Shown here in pieces: positions 24,857 to 34,199 of a stretch of DNA of 64,000 nucleotides. Source of the stretch: Natronosalvus rutilus (GTDB lineage Archaea > Halobacteriota > Halobacteria > Halobacteriales > Natrialbaceae); the NCBI RefSeq assembly GCF_024204665.1, contig NZ_CP100355.1, forward strand, positions 2,833,451 through 2,897,450, read 5' to 3'. Under the pieces are notes generated by a model, which saw only the letters and a program-made list of their open reading frames with translations, was not told where the DNA came from and did not search any database. The stretch's first letter is position 1, and each line of letters starts with the position of its first letter. Made by a program: the position numbers and the translations under genes.

Positions 24857-26590
24857 ATGAGCGACGACGCTGACCACGGAGACGATACGTTACTGCCGAG
24901 GGGATATTCCCGTGGACAGGCCGAAGTCATTGCCGTCGTAGTGTTGTTGGGTTTCGTTATTATCGCTGCGGTCGGCGTTGTTGCGGTCGGACAAACTGCG
25001 CTTGCGTAACTCGAGTCACAGAGTCGCGACGAGGCTGCGACGCAGTCGCTCGAGCAAGCTAAGGTGGAGTTGGTTTCGCTCGAACCGGGGGAAGGTCAAT
25101 CCATAGCGTTCAGCGAGTCGATCGAGGACGACGTTCGTGTCAAACCAAACGATGGCACCCTCACTATTGCTGCTGGTAGCGAATCGACAACGTACGGTCT
25201 TGGTACTATCAGTTACGAGCGTGATGGAACTCATCTGGCCTATCAGGGTGGCGGACTCTGGGAATCGACGGACGATGGAACGCTGCTTCACAGCGCCCCT
25301 AATGTGGACGTGATTACAGACGAGAACCAGGTAACCAACCTTCAAGTCCACGTTACGAACCTCCAGAGTACTGAGCGACGAGGACAGGATTTTACCGTTC
25401 GTTCTGCTGGCACGAACACCTCTACCGACTCGCTTCCTGAAGAGCTTCCACCTGGGAAGATGGAGATTACCATCCAATCGTCGTACTACGACGCCTGGGC
25501 GGCATATTTTGCCGAACAGAAGGATATCGAAGTTGGTGACGACGGTGGAGATGTCGGGACCGTGTCCATCGATCACACGAACGAACGGATGCAACTCGTG
25601 ATCGATGTCCCCTATGAATTCGAAATCGACGCTGGGATCACCTCACCGCCGAGCGGGGCGAATATCGAGATTAACAACAACGTCGATATGGAAGCGTACA
25701 ATTCTGCAACCCCGGATGAGGATGTCGATGACCTCGAGATCCGGTTTGCAGACGACGTCGTTATCAACCACAATACCCAGATAGACGCTGACATCATTAT
25801 TGACGGTGAGCTAACGCTCGATCAGAGTAATGCGGAGATAAACGGCGACATCTACTGTGTCGGCGAATCTGCGGATTGCCTCACGATCAATAGTGGCGCC
25901 CACTACGGTGAAATGCATACCACCGACATCGAGTTGACTCCGCTCTCGTCGACGCTCGAGATAGACCGCCAACAGGAGCGGATTACGTCGACCGAGAACG
26001 ATAACGAGAACACGGAGGCAATCGACGAAGATGGGCGTTTAACTGGAAATACAATAACAACTCCTGGCGAGTACTACCTCGCCGAAATTTCCTCTGACGA
26101 TACCCTCAAGGTTGATCTCGAAGACGGTGGTGAAGTCGATATTCTCGTTGATGTCGATATTGTCTTCGATGAGGAGGTCACGCTCGATAGCGAGAATGGA
26201 CACCAGGTTAACCTCTACATGACCGGAGATTCGCTAACAGTCCGTAATGACGTCAATATCCACGAGAACTCTGACAAGGATGCCACTAACTTCTGGATTC
26301 TTTCCCGGCCCGGTTCGGATATTTCCTTTGAATCCGGAGGCACGACTTTCGTCGGTGTGGTCTACGCCGGAAATGCCGATGTGGAACCACCTGCTCGTGT
26401 CACGTTCAACAACAACGTCGAATTCTACGGTGGCCTCGTCGCATCCGTCGAAAGTGTCGACCAGAATATCGACTTTTACTACGACGCGGCGCTGATCGAA
26501 GAGTCATCCGGAGGAGGAGCGAAACGAACGGTGACCGATACGACATTTCTACAGGTGACCGTAACAGACATTCTCGTCGACGGGGACTGA
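24857..26590 (+). pseudogene. Pilin-like surface protein (DUF7289 type) with in-frame stop
   Basis: ATG 24857 opens a frame with GYSRGQAEVIAVVVLLGFVI, a pilin-like class III signal and helix typical of DUF7289 proteins. After 50 codons a TAA (25007-25009) interrupts. The same frame then continues with LESQSRDEAATQSLEQAKVE and a further 500 residues to 26590: a beta-rich domain and repeated beta-helix-like segments (VVINHNTQIDADIIIDGELT, VTLDSENGHQVNLYMTGDSL). One base substitution explains the break. Without the signal the large domain would not be exported, so the gene is inactive unless the stop is an error. The second part alone would need a GTG start at 25064. Confidence 0.75.
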
Positions 26591-26655
26591 ATTGATGCAG
26601 ATCAGATATCGATAGAACCGATTAATTGCTCAGAGAACTACTAGTGCTGTCAATC

Positions 26656-27492
26656 TCAATTCCAGGGAGCCATATCCGGATCAACCTCCCGTTTTGTTTC
26701 CTCGAGCCCGTCGATCCTCTCGAGATCCTCCTCGTCCAACTCAACTCTCAGCGACGCCCAGTTGTCCGAAATGTGACCCTCGCCGGTCGCTTTCGGAATC
26801 GCGGTGACGCCCTTCTCTCGGAGCCAGGCGAGACTGACCTGGGCCTCGCTAGCGTCGTGCTTCTCCGCCACGGACTGTATCTCGGGTACGTCGAAGACTT
26901 CGCATCGAGCCAGCGGCGAGTAGGCGACGAGTTCGACGTCGAGGTCGGCACAGACCGAGCGAACCTCTTCCTGGGGGAGCAGCGGGTGACACTCGACCTG
27001 GTTCGCGAAGAGGGGCGCGTCGAGGAGGTCGACCGCCTCCTCGAGGTGACGAGGCTCGAAGTTGCTGACGCCGACGTTGCGGATCAGGCCGTCGTCGTAG
27101 AGCTCGTCGAACGCGGTCAGCGTCTCCTCGGCGTTGTAGGTCCTGGCCGGCCAGTGGACGTACAGCAGGTCGACGGCGTCGACACCGAGTTTCCCCAGGC
27201 TCTCTTCGGTCGTCTCGAGGACGTCGTCGTGGGCGAGGTTGGAGGTCGACACTTTCGTCGCCAGGAAGACGTCCTCCCGGTCGACGTCGGCGTCGGCGAT
27301 TCCCTGACCGACGTACTCCTCGTTGTGGTATCCCTGGGCGGTGTCGACGTGACGGTACCCCATCTCGAGGGCGGTTCGGACGGAGTCCGCACACTGGTCC
27401 GGATCGGTGTTCTGCCAGGTGCCGAGTCCGAGCATCGGCATGCCGTTCGCCGCCGGACAGTCTCCACTGGTCGGTTCGGAACTGGAATCCAT
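26656..27492 (-). CDS. Aldo/keto reductase
   Basis: This 278-residue NADPH-dependent oxidoreductase has the (beta/alpha)8 fold. Landmarks are MLGLGTWQNTDPDQCADSVR at the start, the catalytic tetrad region GYRHVDTAQGYHNEE (Asp and Tyr), FLATKVS (Lys) and LLYVHWP (His). NVGVSNFEPRHLEEAVDLLD, NQVECHPLLPQEEV and the cofactor segment GVTAIPKATGEGHI follow. Length is normal. A second member of the family lies at 43493-44326. The substrate cannot be read from sequence. Confidence 0.92.
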   Translation of the reverse strand: MDSSSEPTSGDCPAANGMPMLGLGTWQNTDPDQCADSVRTALEMGYRHVDTAQGYHNEEYVGQGIADADVDREDVFLATKVSTSNLAHDDVLETTEESLGKLGVDAVDLLYVHWPARTYNAEETLTAFDELYDDGLIRNVGVSNFEPRHLEEAVDLLDAPLFANQVECHPLLPQEEVRSVCADLDVELVAYSPLARCEVFDVPEIQSVAEKHDASEAQVSLAWLREKGVTAIPKATGEGHISDNWASLRVELDEEDLERIDGLEETKREVDPDMAPWN

Positions 27493-27575
27493 ACTCGAGC
27501 GCTAGCGGACGAGTCGAAAAGGCGTTGGGTTTGCGGGTGCCGCCTCGGGCGACGGGTCGAACGTGGATGCGTCGG

Positions 27576-28313
27576 CTACTGGTACATCCGCAACGGCTGG
27601 GCCTGCGTGCTCTCGGCGGATTCGACCTCGCGCATCCGTTCGGCGAACGCCTGGCGCTGTTCCTGAATTTCCCCCGCCCGCTCGATCAGTGCCTCGACGT
27701 CGAGTTCGACGTCGGCGATTGGACAGATGCCGTCCTCGAGGAGGACGCTCGCCGCCTCGGGGTCGGGAAACTGTGGGCTGCACTCGACGACGAGCCCGAA
27801 CGAATCGGTCCCGAGTTCGGCCGCCCGGTTGAGCAGGGCGCCGGTCGGACCGCTGATGACGCCGTCCTCCGTCGGGCTATCGATGCCGTAGGTGTCGACG
27901 GCGTCGGCGTCGCCGGTCGTGACGCCGAACAGTTGGGGCGGTTCGTCTCGCTGGGAGGGCAAGCCGCTGAGGTACACCGGCGTCGCGTCGTGGTCGACCG
28001 CCCAGCTGGTCAGACAGCCGGCGACCGACTCGAGCGCTTGCGTGCTGATTGGAACGTCGCTCTGGAGGGCGATGACGTCCTCGTCCTCGCTGACGTAGAG
28101 ACGGACGGGCGGCTGGATGGTCGTCGATCCGTCGCGGTAGATCCCGATTCGGGGGAGTCCGTCGCAGTGGACGCTCGCGTAGTAGCGCATATCGAGCTGG
28201 TCGATCAGGTGGTCGGTTGCGATTTTCCCGACGAGACCGATGCCGGGAAACCCTTCGACGAGCACTGGATCCTCGAGTTCGGCTTCCGGCCCCTGTCTAC
28301 GGATCTCTGACAT
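27576..28313 (-). CDS. PAC2 family protein (proteasome assembly chaperone-like)
   Basis: This is a 245-residue protein. The start PVLVEGFPGIGLVGKIATDH with the GxPGxGLVG signature, then GLPRIGIYRDGSTTIQPPVR and VYLSGLPSQRDE, are characteristic of the archaeal PAC2/DUF75 family (PbaB type), which is related to proteasome assembly chaperones. The C-terminus forms a helix (LIERAGEIQEQRQAFAERMR). I start at ATG 28313 (MSEIRRQG), since the longer frame to 28433 is Pro/Ala-rich and runs into the divergent gene's leader. The real client is unknown. Confidence 0.85.
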   Translation of the reverse strand: MSEIRRQGPEAELEDPVLVEGFPGIGLVGKIATDHLIDQLDMRYYASVHCDGLPRIGIYRDGSTTIQPPVRLYVSEDEDVIALQSDVPISTQALESVAGCLTSWAVDHDATPVYLSGLPSQRDEPPQLFGVTTGDADAVDTYGIDSPTEDGVISGPTGALLNRAAELGTDSFGLVVECSPQFPDPEAASVLLEDGICPIADVELDVEALIERAGEIQEQRQAFAERMREVESAESTQAQPLRMYQ

Positions 28314-28461
28314 AGTCGAGGTGACGCCGTCCGACGACTTAAAACCGGCCGCGGCAGGCGCCCGCGGCCGTCGATCCCCTGGCGCTGATCCCCCTGGTGC
28401 CGACCCCATGTCGCCAACCGCTTCGAAACCCACAAGCGAAGCGCCCTCGAATCACGTCTCA

Positions 28462-29376
28462 ATGGAGCCACTCGAGCGGTACCGGCCGATCATTGACGAC
28501 TTCGAGGCGTTTCGGGCGGCCTGTGAGCGGCCGCTCGGAATCGCCGTCCGGGTGAACACGATCAAGGCCTCCGTGGAGCGAGCGATAGCGACCCTCGAGC
28601 ACGACGACATCGAGTACGAGCAGGCCGCGTGGAATTCGCGGGTACTCCGCCTCGAGACCGACTCGCCGGGGTCGACGTGGGCCTCGTTTCACGGGTTCGT
28701 CCACACCCAGGAGGAGGTCTCCGCGGTGCCGCCCGTCGTTCTCGACCCCGAACCCGGCGAGACCGTGTTCGACGCCTGCGCGGCCCCCGGCGGCAAGGCG
28801 ACCCAGCTGGCCGCGCTGATGGACGACCGAGGCACGGTCGTCGCCAACGACAGCAACCTCGGTCGTCTCTCCGCCCTTCGGTTCAACGCCGAACGCCTCG
28901 GCGCGACGTCGCTGGCGGTCACCCACCAGGATGCGCGAAATTTCTCGTTCTCACCGCTGGCCGTCGACCAGTTCGATCACGCGCTCGTCGACGCCCCCTG
29001 TTCGTGTGAGGGGACGATTCGCAAGAACCCGACGACGCTCGAGGAGTGGTCCGAGGACCACGTGCACTCGGTGGCGGGCATTCAGAAGGGCATTCTCCGG
29101 CGAGCGGTGCAGGCGACTCGGCCGGGCGGTACTGTGGTCTACTCGACGTGTACGTTCGCTCCGGAGGAGAACGAAGCGGTCGTTCAGCACGTCCTCGATG
29201 CCGAGGACTGTCGCGTCGTCGACGTGGATCTCGACTCGGACCTCCAGTACGCCCCCGGCGTTACCGAGTGGAACGACGAGACCTACGACTCGAGCCTCGA
29301 GCGGGCGATCCGCATCTACCCCCACCACAACGACACCGGCGGCTTCTTCGTCGCGAAACTGGAGGTGGGCGCCTGA
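28462..29376 (+). CDS. RsmB/NOP-family RNA m5C methyltransferase
   Basis: This 304-residue SAM-dependent cytosine-C5 methyltransferase acts on rRNA or tRNA. The N-terminal part (IAVRVNTIKASVERAIATLE) precedes the catalytic domain. The SAM loop DACAAPGGKATQLAALM, acidic GTVVANDSNLGRLSALRFNA, the catalytic motif LVDAPCSCEGTIRKNP (Cys) and motif VVYSTCTFAPEENE (second Cys) are all present. I begin at MEPLERY (28462); upstream codons to 28408 are possible but lack conservation. It overlaps the next gene (TGATG), which supplies a PUA-like domain. Confidence 0.93.
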   Translation: MEPLERYRPIIDDFEAFRAACERPLGIAVRVNTIKASVERAIATLEHDDIEYEQAAWNSRVLRLETDSPGSTWASFHGFVHTQEEVSAVPPVVLDPEPGETVFDACAAPGGKATQLAALMDDRGTVVANDSNLGRLSALRFNAERLGATSLAVTHQDARNFSFSPLAVDQFDHALVDAPCSCEGTIRKNPTTLEEWSEDHVHSVAGIQKGILRRAVQATRPGGTVVYSTCTFAPEENEAVVQHVLDAEDCRVVDVDLDSDLQYAPGVTEWNDETYDSSLERAIRIYPHHNDTGGFFVAKLEVGA

Positions 29377-29891
29377 TGGCCGACGACCTCGAGGCGAACG
29401 TCGGCCAGCAGTTCGATCGGCTTCCGGCGACGGACGCCGACCGAAGCGTCGAGGGTCGGGCCTCGCGCGAAGCGGTGCTCGAGTACTTCGAGGACCGCTT
29501 TGGCATCCCGGCGGAGACGTTCGACGAGCACACGTTCTGGGAGAAAGGGGCCGGGAAAATCTGGATCTACAGCGGGGAGAGCCCGTCACCGGCGGAAATC
29601 GAGGCCCTGGGGATGACCTGCTTGCGAACGCGACAGGAACACTGGAAACCGACGACGGATTTCGTACAGCGGTTCGGGCGTCACGCCACCCGATGCGTCT
29701 TCGACCTCTCGGACGCGGAAGCGGCCCGGTTCGCCGACGGCGAGGACCAGGCGCTCGAGTGGGACGGCGACTGGGGGTATCTGATCGCCGCACACGAGGT
29801 CGACGGCGACTGCGAACCGATTGGCATCGGCCTCTATCTGCACGGCGAACTCAGGTCGATGATTCCGAAGGGGAGACGGCGGTCGCTCTGA
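29376..29891 (+). CDS. DUF7122 / PUA-like partner of the methyltransferase
   Basis: This is a 171-residue protein. FEDRFGIPAETFDEHTFWEK, GAGKIWIYSG, MTCLRTRQEHWKPTTDFVQR and the late GIGLYLHGELRSMIPKGRRR follow the pattern of the C-terminal PUA-like domain of bacterial RsmF-type methyltransferases, here a separate gene. The ATG overlaps the stop of the methyltransferase, so the two proteins are made together and probably form one enzyme; the basic end would bind RNA. Confidence 0.75.
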   Translation: MADDLEANVGQQFDRLPATDADRSVEGRASREAVLEYFEDRFGIPAETFDEHTFWEKGAGKIWIYSGESPSPAEIEALGMTCLRTRQEHWKPTTDFVQRFGRHATRCVFDLSDAEAARFADGEDQALEWDGDWGYLIAAHEVDGDCEPIGIGLYLHGELRSMIPKGRRRSL

Positions 29892-29951
29892 AGCCAATGG
29901 TTCGTTTGCGGAGGGAGAACGGATCCAGGTCAGGATAGCCGCCAGTTACTT

Positions 29952-30071
29952 TTACTCGTCCGATTCGTCGTCTGCTCGTCCGCGGTGCCAGACGTTCGTG
30001 ACGGAGTCTCCTGCTGGCGGGGTATGGCTAACGTCCTTCATCGTCTCGGATGTGGGGGTTTTCGATGACAT
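29952..30071 (-). CDS. Small leaderless 39-residue protein
   Basis: The frame from ATG 30071 to TAA 29952-29954 encodes MSSKTPTSETMKDVSHTPPA and ends NVWHRGRADDESDE, a composition typical of haloarchaeal cytoplasmic proteins. On the minus strand a TATA-like ctttata (30094-30100) lies about 26 bases before the ATG, giving a leaderless mRNA. A 29-bp AT-rich palindrome lies farther upstream. Codon choice at third positions is GC-rich, as in real genes here. No family is recognised; the short conserved-looking WHRGR could be a binding motif. Confidence 0.6.
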   Translation of the reverse strand: MSSKTPTSETMKDVSHTPPAGDSVTNVWHRGRADDESDE

Positions 30072-30124
30072 GGACAGACGTAGCGAGACGTCCTATAAAG
30101 ACGTTGCCTATGGGGAATGAATAC

Positions 30125-30153
30125 AATATAGTGTGTTAATATCACACTATATT
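30125..30153. promoter_or_regulatory. 29-bp AT-rich palindrome (probable operator)
   Basis: aatatagtgtg (30125-30135) and its exact reverse complement cacactatatt (30143-30153) are separated by seven bases. It lies about 25 bases upstream of the TATA element of the small gene at 29952-30071. The remaining DNA to 30316 is a low-complexity run of tactcg/ttctcg words without a supported gene. Confidence 0.65.
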
Positions 30154-30316
30154 TTGGGTATGAGCAGATGCTCGCTGCTCCTGCTCGTTTCTCGTTACTT
30201 GCTACTCGCTTCTCGACACTCGGGATTCGTTATCCGTTACGTGCTACTCGGTACTCGCTCTCCAACAACGACGGCGTCGCTCCCCGTCTCACTCGCTCGA
30301 GAAAATCCAAAACCGA

Positions 30317-30622
30317 TCAGTCGTCGAGTGACTCGACGTTGATTTCGCCGCCAGCAGAGACGGTTACGAGACACTCGTTGTACGCAAACGAGACCGTTCC
30401 GTCAGATCGAAGCCCCTCCGCGCGGGGCTCGAAGAGGCGCTCGAGCGCGTCGGCGTCGATCGCGTAGTGAAGCGGATCGAGTTCCGTGACGTCGAGTCCG
30501 GTAAACGTCGCTACGGCGTCAGCGACGGTGACGCTCAGCGGTTCGTCGTCGAGTCGATCGAATTGAACCGAGTACGATTCAGTCGTTCCGGCGCGAATTT
30601 GTGGCGAAGATGTTTCAGTCAT
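30317..30622 (-). CDS. HalOD1 output-domain protein
   Basis: The 101-residue protein consists of a single domain: VTVADAVATFTGLDVTELDP, LHYAIDADALERLFEP, then GTVSFAYNECLVTVSAGGEI. This is the HalOD1 pattern, a haloarchaeal output domain usually attached to response regulators or found alone, possibly sensing or binding a partner. It is the gene immediately downstream of, and in the same direction as nothing else; the large sensor protein at 30729-34004 lies upstream on the same strand, so a shared signalling role is possible. Confidence 0.85.
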   Translation of the reverse strand: MTETSSPQIRAGTTESYSVQFDRLDDEPLSVTVADAVATFTGLDVTELDPLHYAIDADALERLFEPRAEGLRSDGTVSFAYNECLVTVSAGGEINVESLDD

Positions 30623-30728
30623 CGTGTTTTCAACCCCCCGTAGAGATGGGAAGACAGATGACCGTTTGCAGGTGTGGGTAAAGAGTCTGGCTGTTAATTC
30701 TATAACGAGGATGTAGGAAGGGGGTTAA

Positions 30729-33700
30729 TCAATTAACCCTACTCCACTCGTAATCGAAAACGGCGGTGAAGAGCTTTCGCTCGGCCGATCGCACGTGGTT
30801 GTGGAACGCCGGTGGCGAGATCCCGAGCGACCCGGCGAGTTCCTCGCCCGTGGTCTCTCGCGGCCACTCGAAGAAGCCGCCGTGATAGGCGGTTTGAACG
30901 ACTTCTCGCTGGCGATCGGTCAACAGCGACAGGAACTGGTCACGCTCGCGCGTCCTCGGGTCCCCGGCCAGGCGTTCGTTCTCGTCCGACCGCTCCCGAC
31001 GGGCGACCATCGACGCCGAGAACCCTCGTCGATTCATCTCGGCGAGAACTTCGCGGACGGCGACGGAGTTCGGTATCTCCAGCGTTGTTCGCGTTCCCGT
31101 CTCGGGGTGGACCGTAAACGATCGAAGCAGGCCGCCGTGGCCGTCGACGACGGCGGCGAGGAACGGCTCCGTCAGCTCGAGCTGGATCACCGTTCGGTCG
31201 TCGGTTCGACTGATGATCGTTCCGTCGGTGACCGTCTCGATCGAGTCCAGGACGTCGGGTTCGACGTCGCTATCGACGCTCGCGAAGACGGTCGATGTGC
31301 CGTCGTCCTGTTGAATAATTCCCTCGAGTTCGACACGGGCGTTCGCGACGCTGGAGAGGGCTGTCAGCGGCGTCTCGGTCGTCACTTCGAGTTCGACTTC
31401 GGTCGTCGCACCGCCCAGGAGCGCCTGTTTTCGCTGCACGGCGTTGATCGTGTAGGCGACGGTTTCGCCGAGGTCGTCCAGGACGGACCGGATGGGTCCG
31501 TCGAACCCCGTCCGATCCGTACTGTAGAGCGTCAGGATACCGTACAGGAAGTCGTCGAAGACGAGCGGCACGGCGTAGACGCTCTGGAAGTCCCGCGAGA
31601 GGGCTTCGGTTCGCCAGGCGCCGTGACGGAGGTCCTGGGCGACGTTGTCGACGTTCGTCGGTTCGAGCGTGCGAGCGGTTCGACCGGCCGGTTCGGCGGC
31701 TGGGTCGTCGACGGCCGTCACTGTCACCGACTCGAGATAACCGCGGCCGTACCCGGCTTCGTGACGCGCCAGTATTTCGTTGCCGCCGGGATCCGGTTCG
31801 CCGATCCAGACGTACGAACAGTCCTCGAGGTCCGTGAGTCGATCGCAGAGCCCGGTCTCGATTTCGTCCCTCGAACTCGCGCGTAACAGGAGCGACTCGA
31901 TCTCTTCGCGGAGGGAACTGGCCTCGTTCAGGCGCTCGAGATACTCGTTCTGTCGTTTGAGCTCCTGTTCGCGTTCGTGCAGTCGCTGGGTTCGACTGAT
32001 CCGGTCGAGGGCCGCTTCGGCAGTCGCGCCGAACACCTGCGCGAGGTCGACCGTTTCGTCGGTGAACTGGCCCTCTTCGGTCGACAGCGTCGCCAGCACG
32101 CCGTGTTCACCGAGTGGGACGAAGAGCCCGCTTCTGACGGCGGTATCCTCGTCGTAGACGTGTGGCGACGTTCGAATGTCGTCGAAGACCTTCGCTTCGC
32201 CGTCGACGAACGTCTGCCAGGAGATGCTTTTGTTGGGCCCTAACCGTGGTGGCGAGCCGATGTCAGTCAAGAGGTCCGTCGTGTACGCGGCCGGAACGAG
32301 TTCGTTCTCCCGGTCGTCGAACCGGAACACGACGACGTTCTCCAGGTTTAGCACGTCGGTGGCGACGTCGACGATGTACTCACAGGCGGTCTGTTTCGAT
32401 TCGACCGTCAGTAGGTGCTGGGTCGCTTCGTACAGCGTGTTGAGCGTTTCGTCGTACTGGCGGCGTTCGGTGACGTCGACGCCAATGCCGATGATCCGTT
32501 CGACCGTTCCACCGGTGACTACTGGTCGATACCAGGTCTCGAAGATTCGATCCTTGATCCGCTGGAAGCTGTGGACCGATTCGCCGCCGAGCGCTCGGTT
32601 GACGTCGCCGATGACCGACGGATGCTCCGCGTACACGTCGTATATCGACTGGCCGACGACTGACCCTGGATCGAGCCCGATTCGCTCGAGGCCACGCCCT
32701 TCCGAGAGGGTGAACGTTCCGTCGTCATCGATGACGAACAGGACGACGGGGACGTTTTCGACCAGGACCTGGAGCCGTTCGGACCGCTCGACGAGCGCGC
32801 GTTCGCGCCGAACTCGTCTCGACACGTCTCTGAAGTAAATCGACAACCCCGTCGGTGACGGGTACATCCGGGCTTCGATCCACCGATTGAACGGTTCGTA
32901 GTAGCTCTCGATCGTTCGTGCCTCCTGTGATTGCAGGGCTGCAATCGCCTCTCGCTGGAAGTCACCGCCTTCGGCTTCCGGGAAGACGTCGACGAACGAC
33001 CGTCCCAGGGTCTCCTCTTTCGACGTCTCGAGGAGTTCTTCGGCCCTCTCGTTGAGATACGTGAAGTTCCCGTTCGTGTCGAGAGAAAAGAACGCGTCGG
33101 TGACGCGGTCGAACGACTCGCTCAACTCGTGCTTGACCCGCCGGTAGGCCGTGATGTCGCGGGCCGAAACGACGATTCCGTCCACGGCCGGGTCCTCGAA
33201 CCGGTTCGTGAGGACCGCCTCGTGAACGCGCCAGGTTTTGTCGGCGTGTCGGTACCGATACTCGCAGGTTTTCGACGTGCCGGTGTCTGCCTCGCGAACG
33301 GCCTCGAACGCCCGGTAAAACGAATCGCGGTCGTCGTAGTGGATGCGTTCGTCGAACGGGTGGTCGACGAGCACATCGGGGTCGGCACCGACGATGTGGG
33401 GCGTGGACGGCCCGGCAAAGGTTACTCGCCCGCCGTCGTCCAGGACCAAGAACAGCGACTGCGACTTTTCGATCAGCGTCCGGCACCACGTGTTCACTTC
33501 CGCTGCGGCCGCCGTCGCTCGCTGGCGGTCGAGAACGGCCGCGAGACGCCGTCGGAGCAGACCGGGGTGCTCGGCCGTAGTGACGTCGACCACGTCGTTC
33601 GCACCGGCATCGAGCGCGGCCTCGAGATGTGCCGCCAGCGGGTCGCCGTCTCGGTTCCGACCGCGGTCGGAGACGGCCGATCGGTCGGCTGGCGGACCGA

Positions 33701-34004
33701 CGATCACGGGTACGTCCTCGAGTGCTGCGGAGGCGGCCGAAACGGTCTCGACATCGTCGGTGATGATGCAGTCGACCGTCTCGAGGGACTCGAGTCCCGG
33801 CGGCCGCTCTTCGACGGCCGAAACCGGGCCGTAGACGCTCACGGGGTGATCGGCTCGCTGGCTCCCGTCGTCGCCAGCCCACGTCCGTCCGTCCTCGGCA
33901 TTCTCGGGTTCGGCCGGCGGGCCGATGCCCTCGAGCCAGGACGCAGTGCCGACGGCCAGCACCGTTCCCGTCGCCGCTTCCATCGCGTGGCGCATAGACT
34001 CCAT
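30729..34004 (-). CDS. PAS/GAF sensor with Bat-type HTH output
   Basis: This 1091-residue cytosolic regulator starts with a degenerate receiver-like region (residues about 20-140). Three PAS domains follow (one with LFLVLDDGGRVTFAG, one with DAFFSLDTNGNFTYLN, one with VLFVIDDDGTFTLSEG), then two GAF domains (about 530-680 and 710-860). After these come a bacterio-opsin-activator domain (about 870-1020, ALSSVANARVELEGIIQQDD) and a C-terminal HTH_10 (LLTDRQREVVQTAYHGGFFE, GEELAGSLGISPPAFHNHV). There is no histidine kinase core, so it should act as a direct one-component transcription factor like Bat of Halobacterium. Signal and targets are unknown. Confidence 0.92.
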   Translation of the reverse strand: MESMRHAMEAATGTVLAVGTASWLEGIGPPAEPENAEDGRTWAGDDGSQRADHPVSVYGPVSAVEERPPGLESLETVDCIITDDVETVSAASAALEDVPVIVGPPADRSAVSDRGRNRDGDPLAAHLEAALDAGANDVVDVTTAEHPGLLRRRLAAVLDRQRATAAAAEVNTWCRTLIEKSQSLFLVLDDGGRVTFAGPSTPHIVGADPDVLVDHPFDERIHYDDRDSFYRAFEAVREADTGTSKTCEYRYRHADKTWRVHEAVLTNRFEDPAVDGIVVSARDITAYRRVKHELSESFDRVTDAFFSLDTNGNFTYLNERAEELLETSKEETLGRSFVDVFPEAEGGDFQREAIAALQSQEARTIESYYEPFNRWIEARMYPSPTGLSIYFRDVSRRVRRERALVERSERLQVLVENVPVVLFVIDDDGTFTLSEGRGLERIGLDPGSVVGQSIYDVYAEHPSVIGDVNRALGGESVHSFQRIKDRIFETWYRPVVTGGTVERIIGIGVDVTERRQYDETLNTLYEATQHLLTVESKQTACEYIVDVATDVLNLENVVVFRFDDRENELVPAAYTTDLLTDIGSPPRLGPNKSISWQTFVDGEAKVFDDIRTSPHVYDEDTAVRSGLFVPLGEHGVLATLSTEEGQFTDETVDLAQVFGATAEAALDRISRTQRLHEREQELKRQNEYLERLNEASSLREEIESLLLRASSRDEIETGLCDRLTDLEDCSYVWIGEPDPGGNEILARHEAGYGRGYLESVTVTAVDDPAAEPAGRTARTLEPTNVDNVAQDLRHGAWRTEALSRDFQSVYAVPLVFDDFLYGILTLYSTDRTGFDGPIRSVLDDLGETVAYTINAVQRKQALLGGATTEVELEVTTETPLTALSSVANARVELEGIIQQDDGTSTVFASVDSDVEPDVLDSIETVTDGTIISRTDDRTVIQLELTEPFLAAVVDGHGGLLRSFTVHPETGTRTTLEIPNSVAVREVLAEMNRRGFSASMVARRERSDENERLAGDPRTRERDQFLSLLTDRQREVVQTAYHGGFFEWPRETTGEELAGSLGISPPAFHNHVRSAERKLFTAVFDYEWSRVN

Positions 34005-34037
34005 TGCGCGTAGATCACTAAAAGGGCGCCGCTGCGC

Positions 34038-34137
34038 CGACCCGGTGGTTCCGGTTGCGACCTGATTGCTGCGGATACGACCTAGTGGCTCCGGATACGA
34101 CCCGGTGACTCCGGAGACGACTCAGTGGCCCCGGCTA
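34038..34137. repeat. Five 20-bp tandem repeats upstream of the SAMP gene
   Basis: Five consecutive 20-base units each begin cga, contain a ggtg/agtg core and end in ccgg plus three bases: units at 34038, 34058, 34078, 34098 and 34118 (for example cgacctagtggctccggata). A partial sixth starts at 34138. They differ at several positions, so they are old. They lie between the divergent starts of the sensor gene (34004) and the modifier gene (34200). Confidence 0.75.
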
Positions 34138-34199
34138 CGACCGGACGAACGGGCGCCAGAACCCGTACGTACAAGAGCGAACGACTCCTCCGTCGAGAC

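Noticed and set aside
30133..30342. Leucine-rich plus-strand frame after the palindrome
   Set aside because: It is a translation of the low-complexity ctcg spacer, not a signal peptide gene.
34038..34137. Possible CRISPR array
   Set aside because: Units are directly abutting 20-mers without spacers and there are no cas genes in the window.
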